A stretch of 16,240 nt of DNA from an uncultured Verrucomicrobiota bacterium (GTDB lineage Bacteria; Verrucomicrobiota; Verrucomicrobiae; Opitutales; Opitutaceae). This document shows, one piece after another, positions 14,601 to 16,240 of this stretch. The notes under the pieces were generated by a model, which saw nothing but the letters and a program-made list of their open reading frames with translations, had not been told where the DNA came from and made no database searches. The stretch covers positions 1 to 16,240 of the forward strand of contig CAMLQS010000089.1 in assembly GCA_946482165.1 (NCBI GenBank). Direction: 5' to 3'. Numbering within the stretch: position 1 is the first letter of the stretch; every line of letters starts with the position of its first letter. A program made the position numbers and the translations under genes.

Positions 14601-16047
14601 CGGCGGCCTCGCGCTGAGCGCCGTCGCCGGCTCGGCCTCCCTTCCGCTCAGCCTGGGCACGATCCCCTTCGCCGGTCCGGAATGGTCTGGTCAGGTCAGC
14701 GTCAACGCCACCGCCAATGGTGTCACCTTGCGCGTCGACGACGGCGCCGGCCACACCGCCGTCAGCAGTTCCTTCGACGTCGTCATCGGGGCGCTCGATC
14801 GCTTCGCGTTCTCCACCATTGCCTCGCCGCAGACGGCGACATCCCCCTTCGGCGTCACCATCACGGCCGTCGACGCGGCGGGCAACCGGGTGAGCTCGTT
14901 CAACGGCTCCGCCACGCTCTCCGCCGTCGGCCCCATGCGCACTATCGGCACAGATTCCTATAGCGGCAGCGCCCCCTTGAACGGTATCCAGGCTCGCGCC
15001 CAGACGATCTACCTCGCCAGCGAGCTCGGCGGCCCCGGGCGACTCTCCGGTCTCGCGCTCCAACTGGGCACTCCGCCCGGCGCCGCCGCGGCGAACTTCA
15101 CCCTCCGGATGAAGACCACAAGCCTTTCCGCCTACCCCTCCCCAGGCGTCTGGGAACCCACCGGCTGGACGACCGTCTACCAAGGCTCCCCGCTCATCCC
15201 CGCCGCCGGCTGGTGCCATTTCAGATTCACCACCCCCTTCGTCTACGACGGCGTCTCCAACCTCCTCGTCGACTTCAGCCACAGCGGGACCGCCTCCCTG
15301 CAAGGCCCTCCGAGGTGCTTTTCAACCACATCCAACCGCATGCTTTACCGTTCCCTCAGCGGACAGCCCAGTCCGCTCGGTTGGTCGGGTTCCTCCCCCC
15401 AGCCCTACCTCTCTTCACTCGTCCCCAACCTCCGGCTCTCCCTCGATCACGACACCGTCACCATTTCCCCCGCCACGACCGACGCCTTCGTCAACGGAGT
15501 CTGGAGCGGCGAGCTCACCCCCTCCGCCGCCGGCCTGAACATCGCCATCCACGCCACGTCCGGCACCGCCTCCGGCGTTTCGAATTCGTTCGAAATCGTG
15601 GCGGCTTCCAAACCCGACACCGACTCCGACGGCCTCCCCGACGCCTGGGAAACCGCCCACGGCCTCGACCCCGCCTCCTCGTCGACGACCCAGGGCCGCC
15701 TCGGCGATCCCGACGGCGACGGCCTGCCCAACCTCCTCGAATACGCCTTCGGCCTCGATCCTCTCGCCTTCGACGCCAACCCCTGCGTTTCCACCTCCAC
15801 CATTCATCCCGTCACCGGCGCTCAACACCTCACCTTCACTTACCGCCGCCTGATCACCCCCGGCTCCCTTGCCTACACGCTCCAGACCTCGGCCGATCTC
15901 TCGACCTGGGCCGCTCCCGCGTCGCGTCCGGAACTACTGACCACTGCGCCCAACGCCGACGGCCTGACCGAAACCGTTTCCGTCCGCATCAACCCCGCCC
16001 TCGGCGCCGCACCCGTCTTCGTCCGCCTCGAAGTCTCCACGCCCTGA
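5614..16047 (+). CDS. Giant secreted S8 (subtilisin-like) serine protease with multidomain adhesin-like body
   Basis: This 3477-residue predicted exported endopeptidase/surface protein starts with a basic n-region and hydrophobic core (about 1-27). An Ala/Pro/Thr linker (about 45-80) and a propeptide-like region ending in IAEPDYIVHA follow. The S8 domain (about 242-556) has Asp285 (VGVIDTGID), His341 (HHGTHVAG), Asn432 (AAGNN) and Ser500 (SGTSMAAPH), plus the Ca-type insert with GNGIDDDANGYVDD. Downstream, in order: BACON-like (563-668); MAM-like (676-843); Calx-beta-like x3 (847-1145); Ig A1/B1 (1147-1557); Calx-beta x2 (1567-1766); interrupted BACON-like (1767-2104); Ig A2/B2 (2107-2478); MAM-like (2488-2656); Calx-beta x3 (2659-2958); Ig A3/B3 (2960-3331); thrombospondin-3-like Asp motifs (3334-3388); tail to 3477. 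No PEP-CTERM or lipobox was seen. The frame is intact throughout. ATG 5614 gives a normal signal peptide, without a Shine-Dalgarno sequence. Activity and export are inferred. Boundaries are by eye, about 5-10 residues. Confidence 0.93.
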   Translation: MSRFFSRSARIALCLSGALAVVWWSASPRIELAAKAPQPVALSRQTTSAPAEPTAAATAPATPPASVHAANAPSSPAASRLLALNVEAKVSRASAAVVDRWSRAQTLLRDEFTSPADASLRYRVRIVRADFKHPLLRIEELWQTDAAAASERLLAQTAMVADHLVAKPAPGVDDAAFLAAVASAGGSVRARKPASGIYLVSFPAETVDALPAAIADLRTVPGLLRIAEPDYIVHAALTPADPSYSQLWGLHNTGQTGGVADADIDAPEAWDISVGSRSVLVGVIDTGIDHTHPDLAANIWTNPGEIAGNGIDDDANGYVDDTRGWDFFNNDNNPSHDDDHHGTHVAGTIGSTGGTGIGVVGVAHEVSLVPLKFLGANGGATSDAIEAVAYSTAIGVNLTSNSWTGSGFSQALSDAISSAGAAGKLFVAAAGNNAVNTDLTPDYPASFPLANIISIAATDHADALASFSNYGATSVDLGAPGANIHSTSPGSAYRTLSGTSMAAPHVAGAAAVLLAHAGPLSPADLKALLLDHGDSIPALAGRTVTGKRLNLAASLAATGPADPLSIASSGITTFSGSLGGVFTPASLSFTLGNTGSAPLFWNASQDTPWLSLSPASGSLAAGDSVNVVVTPTVLTATLAVGRHQAALAFTNRTTGVTRTRSVGIEVGPLTETVFAEDFETGALAPARWTVTGTGAYRTRVTTLHAPHSGTHHLTLDTADTSLLYARNEATVALDLSGRSGLTLSFWAKIVGDEPEAPPTNPFTGYANFDGLAASIDGVTWHEIQALRTPAADDVWQKFALDLDAVFAARGLAYGPAVRLRFNQYDNYQMPSDGVAIDDIVLERVHSRSLILSAPASLAENASPAAATLTASPAPSANLVVSLVSSASASLSTPVTVTIPAGQSSVTFSLTPGNDTLLNGSRPVALTASAPGWGGGAAIVRVDDNESATLALSPPASAREGDLPVVATLTASAAPATDVVVSLSVDLPAQAFVPPSVVLPAGQTSVTFPVSITDDARIDGPATVALFSSVPGWGSAGTTFVIDDNESVVLTVSAPVDLREGQAAAPVIVGVSGVLVAPLTVTLGLDDTTELSLPATVAIPAGQSRVSVPIDVLDDSETDGPQTIRLHAAAPGFVAASVDLVVADNDPHHFTLAPVASPRIRGASFPVSLAVRDISGAIIPGHTGTVALAATDATGASVAITSQAGAGFVQGIWSGPVTVSSFASGVRLTLTDNGGRTVTSNAFDVGSGPFHQLVWDPVASPQKTDTPFTATVRAVDVVGNPVTDVSSPLSLACKSGAETVEILSWTRYVRLLANTEYDNTKAAIASGFTAFRETATNATTAAALEAALIGKHVFLVPEQRTATPGVIGTQGATFASVLQAFVARGGIVIACSYATNATDEHLLSGAGLLSAARSGASNAAKVTRSADTALNAGVATPFDGANIAGFAAPADAVVSLRVAPNGAAVVLSRSIGSGRVILIGTDFNRLGTGMDRVIANAVASAGGAGGASLPVRSAPAALVNGAWTGSIAIPFEAGSAHLVATASFGATAASSTFGVVAATPPTGDTSGAALTLSLPAQAAEGASGLSGSVSVPVAPTGDLAVALVAYPSAKIALPASVILPAGQTSASFTFSCPDDAFVDGPRAIAVIASAPGLADARDDVLLTDNETTTLVLSGPATIAENADPARFTATLGAPVLGNITLKLASSVPASLPVPSTVLVPLGATQAEFRATPVDDFFVNGTRSVTLSASVPGWPDASLPIQISDNESGALSVSPTSVDISLFTSETGTRTLTLKNDGSSPINWTIAVGMPGGPTASGPVPASAGTPPSLEMILANLNGAHDAIRAAIPSRYAFPEGVSGTSIVTGGGMYTYYGGNMLSTSRAPSIYLNYSDNAIVANSSALGPGGRYFTRKLDGLFVFAADVSGLSYFDISGYLGTFYLGTFGQGFADTALLTQTRGSATYKGFVKRVYGTSAPSVNHLVIVADNGSVTHSASAYTGDDDHRVSNLSGITRIYYLLYAGASGACIDDTAAAAIFYAFLDAVDVPDFVKVSPLSGSLVASAAQNVEVAFDATGIPPGVYRRELRLGSDSAGQPRLAIPVSLTVQDRVLHHFEFDPLPATLTRGASQTVRLRAVDEVGLPVVTFDRPLTLVANGATLAAPVVASDWINGVWTGQITPAAFSAAATLSVSDGGVSGVSSAFVVGTGPLASLAWSTVPSPQAVDTPFPVTLQAQDAGGNLLDSFNGTAALSALLPQTLPQIGTNYSARTLPFGSTYGPVLRQQSLYPASLLGGARRLVGLGLNVSSLGSATTFNQWTVRLKHSSRTDLADGRFDNTGWTTVHSSDARVSSTGWISFPFSTAFDYDGSSALLVDFSYRGTSASNSIYAHYAHDSTKRTIWSHGSDAAADPAGFVSGTADAYPPIIRFTAQSPVPVAVRPGSVTLANGAWSGSVSLSAPGESVQLHALSASPSVQGDSNPFTATPAAPPPLVLPYEETFESGVFSPIWTITGTNYHRSVIRTDLSPRSGTRHLVLDTSTSVFARNEATLTLDLASRTEVVLSFWAKRLGSSPLPFPPPSNPFTGSADFDGVAISPDGVTWYEVQALRHPELTSTWQQFTVNLDPVIAARGWSYTGSFRIRFNRFGYRSAPTDAIAIDDISITTASLAAPTLSLPASALESDAPVSGTLSIATPAASDLVFTLSSSAPAKLALPATLTLPAGQTSVGFAAGPIDDSLLDGPRQVVVTAQPPDGSNLFRGSATLRIDDDETTTLALSVSPTSVSETAATTTGTLTLGAPPDGPLPVALSSSDPTAATVPAIVYVEAGKTTATFYVNPVDDTKLDGPQTTTLTATLGSASAGSACTVTDNETAVLSISSAGATEGVPGTGQVVIGGTLPTPLTVELVSANPAQLAVPASVIIPAGSRSASFTLTAVDDSATDGTIAVPITASATGFPSRTQSINALDNEFHHFAIQASPSTPQLANSAFLVQVYARTIDNTPAPFSGGLALSAVAGSASLPLSLGTIPFAGPEWSGQVSVNATANGVTLRVDDGAGHTAVSSSFDVVIGALDRFAFSTIASPQTATSPFGVTITAVDAAGNRVSSFNGSATLSAVGPMRTIGTDSYSGSAPLNGIQARAQTIYLASELGGPGRLSGLALQLGTPPGAAAANFTLRMKTTSLSAYPSPGVWEPTGWTTVYQGSPLIPAAGWCHFRFTTPFVYDGVSNLLVDFSHSGTASLQGPPRCFSTTSNRMLYRSLSGQPSPLGWSGSSPQPYLSSLVPNLRLSLDHDTVTISPATTDAFVNGVWSGELTPSAAGLNIAIHATSGTASGVSNSFEIVAASKPDTDSDGLPDAWETAHGLDPASSSTTQGRLGDPDGDGLPNLLEYAFGLDPLAFDANPCVSTSTIHPVTGAQHLTFTYRRLITPGSLAYTLQTSADLSTWAAPASRPELLTTAPNADGLTETVSVRINPALGAAPVFVRLEVSTP
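6337..7281 (+). other. S8 peptidase catalytic domain
   Basis: Residues about 242-556 of the giant protein. The order Asp285, His341, Asn432, Ser500 and the spacing fit subtilases. The 56-residue gap between Asp and His is longer than in subtilisin and holds the acidic GNGIDDDANGYVDD loop common in large bacterial S8 proteins. All catalytic residues are present, so the domain should be active. The preceding AEPDYIVHA is typical of the end of an inhibitory propeptide, which suggests autoprocessing near residue 238. Confidence 0.92.
7300..7617 (+). other. BACON-like beta-sandwich domain 1 (uninterrupted)
   Basis: Residues about 563-668. The pattern of a LSFTLGNTGSAPLFW strand, then PWLSLSPASGSLAAGDS and then GRHQAALAF is the usual signature of BACON-like domains that follow subtilase catalytic domains. 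It serves as the uninterrupted reference for the second copy, which carries a large insert between the Trp and the LSLSP equivalents. The role is presumably structural or carbohydrate/mucin-binding, by analogy only. Confidence 0.65.
7639..8142 (+). repeat. MAM/jelly-roll-like domain copy 1
   Basis: Residues about 676-843, from EDFETG to VAIDDIVL. It shares the sequence landmarks SGTxHLxLDT, ARNEATxxLDL, LSFWAK, NPFTG, DGVTW and AIDDI with a second copy at 13075-13581. The closing IDDI motif and the LSFWAK strand are typical of MAM/LamG-like concanavalin folds that bind glycans or proteins. The homology of the two copies is visible directly; binding function is inferred. Confidence 0.7.
8152..9048 (+). 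repeat. Calx-beta-like repeat array 1 (three units)
   Basis: Residues about 847-1145, three units of about 100 residues. Each unit has an early Glu-containing strand (AEN, REG), a central P..V.(I/L)PAGQ.(S) strand, an acidic DD...DG turn and a terminal (D/A)DN(E/D) motif. The pattern matches Calx-beta domains, in which acidic clusters bind calcium. The units end at DDNES (942-946), DDNES (1042-1046) and ADNDP (1142-1146). Expected to be rigid calcium-stabilised spacers in an extracellular stalk. Confidence 0.75.
9052..10284 (+). repeat. Ig-like A1/B1 pair with a Rossmann-like insert in B1
   Basis: Residues about 1147-1557. A1 begins with the HHF motif and includes GIWSGPV; B1 has VASPQKTDTPF, VGNPV and later LVNGAWTGS. 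B1 is interrupted at about residues 1297-1500 (9502-10113) by alternating strands and helices (VFLVPEQ, LQAFVARGGIVIAC, GSGRVILIGTDF) that resemble a class I glutamine-amidotransferase/ThuA-like fold. The usual nucleophile elbow is not evident, so a non-catalytic role is likely. The Ig assignment rests on comparison with the two later pairs. Confidence 0.6.
10312..10911 (+). repeat. Calx-beta-like repeat array 2 (two units)
   Basis: Residues about 1567-1766. The two units end in TDNE (1662-1665) and SDNES (1762-1766), with the same PAGQTS (or PLGATQ) strand and DD..(V)(D/N)G turn as the other arrays. This array sits between the first B-type Ig domain and the interrupted BACON-like domain. It lacks a preceding MAM-like domain, unlike arrays 1 and 3. 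Confidence 0.73.
10912..11925 (+). other. BACON-like domain 2 interrupted by an unassigned domain of about 240 residues
   Basis: Residues about 1767-2104. The opening (LTLKNDGSSPINW, 1790-1802) matches the first half of BACON-like domain 1, and the close (VKVSPLSGSLVASAAQNVEV, 2047-2066, then GVYRRELRL) matches its second half. Between them, about residues 1805-2044 (11026-11745) form a compact Tyr/Gly-rich region with GGGMYTYYGGN, GPGGRYFTRKLDGLFVFAAD, YKGFVKRVYG and IYYLLYAG. I cannot assign a family to it. The interruption is inferred from alignment by eye with the intact copy. Confidence 0.55.
11407..11436 (+). repeat. Perfect 15-bp in-frame tandem duplication (YLGTF x2)
   Basis: TACCTTGGCACCTTC occurs twice back to back (11407-11421 and 11422-11436), encoding YLGTFYLGTF at residues 1932-1941 inside the unassigned insert. 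The copies are identical at every base including third positions, which suggests a recent replication-slippage event. The repeat keeps the frame. Confidence 0.95.
11932..13047 (+). repeat. Ig-like A2/B2 pair with a jelly-roll-like insert in B2
   Basis: Residues about 2107-2478. A2 begins with HHF and includes INGVWTGQI. B2 has VPSPQAVDTPFPV, GGNLLDSFNGTAALSA, then resumes with VTLANGAWSGSV and SNPF. The insert (about 2250-2427; 12361-12894) contains SLYPASLLGGARRLVGL, GWTTV, GWISFPFSTAFDYDG and LLVDFSYRG. It is homologous by eye to the insert in B3. I know this type of segment from secreted bacterial proteins but cannot give it a family name. Confidence 0.6.
13075..13581 (+). repeat. MAM/jelly-roll-like domain copy 2
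   Basis: Residues about 2488-2656, from YEETFESG to IAIDDISI. It is homologous to the copy at 7639-8142 over its whole length, with shared ARNEAT, LSFWAK, NPFTG, DFDG, DGVTW, EVQALR (copy 1: EIQALR), AARG and AIDDI. It is followed immediately by a three-unit Calx-beta-like array, as copy 1 is, so the whole MAM plus Calx-beta block looks duplicated. Confidence 0.7.
13588..14487 (+). repeat. Calx-beta-like repeat array 3 (three units)
   Basis: Residues about 2659-2958. The units end in DDDE (2757-2760), TDNE (2857-2860) and LDNE (2955-2958), and each has the (L/I)PAG(Q/S) or VEAGKT strand and the DD....DG turn. The segment GACGGCCCTCAGACCA is shared exactly with unit 3 of array 1, consistent with an origin by duplication. 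The array sits between MAM-like copy 2 and Ig pair A3/B3. Confidence 0.74.
14491..15606 (+). repeat. Ig-like A3/B3 pair with a jelly-roll-like insert in B3
   Basis: Residues about 2960-3331. A3 starts HHFAI and includes GPEWSGQV. B3 has IASPQTATSPFGV, AAGNRVSSFNGSATLSA and resumes with AFVNGVWSGEL and SNSFEI. The insert (about 3107-3279; 14932-15450) contains QTIYLASELGGPGRLSGLAL, GWTTVYQGS, FRFTTPFVYDG and NLLVDFSHSG, matching the B2 insert. The insertion point after the LSA strand is the same as in B2 and corresponds to that in B1. Confidence 0.6.
15613..16047 (+). other. Asp-rich thrombospondin-3-like motifs and C-terminal tail domain
   Basis: Residues 3334-3477. Two acidic motifs, DTDSDGLPDAWE and DPDGDGLPNLLEYAFGLDP, are of the calcium-binding thrombospondin type 3 kind. 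The last about 85 residues carry FTYRRL, YTLQTSADLSTW and FVRLEV, the tail I know from many large secreted verrucomicrobial proteins. A role in surface retention or secretion is plausible but unproven. The partial gene at the left edge ends similarly. Confidence 0.75.
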
Positions 16048-16088
16048 CGCCCCGCGCGCCGGCCGCGGTCGCCGCGCCTATTCCCGAA

Positions 16089-16117
16089 CAACGCGACCGG
16101 CAGGCACGCCCGCGTTG
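16089..16117. terminator. Possible bidirectional terminator between convergent genes
   Basis: CAACGCG (16089-16095) pairs perfectly with CGCGTTG (16111-16117), and GGC/GCC (16099-16101 with 16108-16110) can extend the inner stem. A shorter hairpin, CGCGG TCG CCGCG, lies at 16064-16076. The position, between the giant gene's stop and the stop of the opposing receptor gene, fits a shared terminator. There is no T-run on either side, so the call is weak. Confidence 0.4.
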
Positions 16118-16139
16118 ATACGATCCGCGCGGCTCGCGA

Positions 16140-16240
16140 TCACAGCTCCCACGCCAGCTTCAGATAAACGCTGCGCTGGATCGCGCCCCGCGCGGCCGGA
16201 GTGCCAAACTCGAGATGGTGGTCGTGCAACAAATTCTGTC
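16140..16240 (-). CDS. 3' end of a TonB-dependent receptor (partial)
   Basis: On the minus strand an open frame enters from the right edge and stops at TGA (complement of 16140-16142), giving 32 residues that begin QNLLHDHHLEFG and end RSVYLKLAWEL. The NLL(x)D(x)H(x)EFG turn followed by an RSVY(L/G)K(L/V)xW strand is the standard C-terminal end of TonB-dependent outer-membrane receptors. The usual terminal aromatic residue is replaced by Leu, with a Trp two residues before. The gene converges on the giant protease gene with 92 bases between stops. The ligand cannot be inferred. Confidence 0.75.
   Translation of the reverse strand, partial: QNLLHDHHLEFGTPAARGAIQRSVYLKLAWEL

Noticed and set aside
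11620..15303. Very long minus-strand open frame (about 1227 codons) opposite the giant gene
   Set aside because: It encodes Gly/Ala/Glu/Asp/Val-rich low-complexity sequence with no motifs. It arises from the extreme C bias at third positions on the + strand, which removes stops from the antisense frame.
1..16240. tRNA, rRNA, insertion sequence or integrase signatures
   Set aside because: No tRNA cloverleaf, rRNA segment, transposase or terminal inverted repeats with target duplications were seen by eye.

Overview
The window is very GC-rich, with codons ending overwhelmingly in C on the + strand. The gene set suggests a Gram-negative member of the Verrucomicrobiota, most likely Opitutales/Opitutaceae-like. 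The reasons are TonB-dependent outer-membrane receptors, a giant exported subtilase built from BACON-like, Calx-beta-like and Ig-like modules, and a C-terminal tail (YxLQxSxDLxxW ... FxRLxV) that I associate with this phylum. The assignment is an inference from recalled family features, not from a database search.

Layout. The first 88 bases are the 3' end of a gene whose tail resembles the C-terminus of secreted verrucomicrobial proteins. A small GC-rich hairpin follows, then four complete + strand genes: an aldo/keto reductase (181-1170), an RlmM-like 23S rRNA 2'-O-methyltransferase (1239-2255), a TrmH/SpoU-family SPOUT RNA methyltransferase closest to the YfiF type (2343-3092), and a TonB-dependent receptor (3096-5201). 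The receptor's GTG start lies one codon after, and in frame with, the TAA of the methyltransferase. A 412-base non-coding stretch (5202-5613) carries a nested inverted repeat. After it comes a 3477-residue protein (5614-16047) that fills about two thirds of the window. A possible convergent terminator (16089-16117) separates it from the 3' end of a second TonB-dependent receptor on the - strand (16140-16240).

The giant protein is the centrepiece. It has a signal peptide or anchor, an Ala/Pro/Thr linker, a propeptide-like region and a complete S8 catalytic domain (Asp285, His341, Asn432, Ser500). About 2900 residues of extracellular modules follow: two BACON-like domains, two MAM/jelly-roll-like domains, eight Calx-beta-like repeats in groups of 3, 2 and 3, three A-type plus B-type Ig-like pairs, thrombospondin-3-like Asp-rich motifs and the phylum-type tail. 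Four of the beta-sandwich domains are interrupted by a further globular domain. All three B-type Ig domains are interrupted at the same loop, and the second BACON-like domain is interrupted by an approximately 240-residue domain I cannot name. This repeated use of loops as acceptor sites is the most unusual thing in the window.

How the genes work together: the two methyltransferases probably serve ribosome or tRNA maturation and may be cotranscribed with the receptor. The receptor, the giant protease/adhesin and the second receptor are all surface functions. They could form a locus for extracellular polymer degradation and uptake, but nothing in the sequence proves a functional link.
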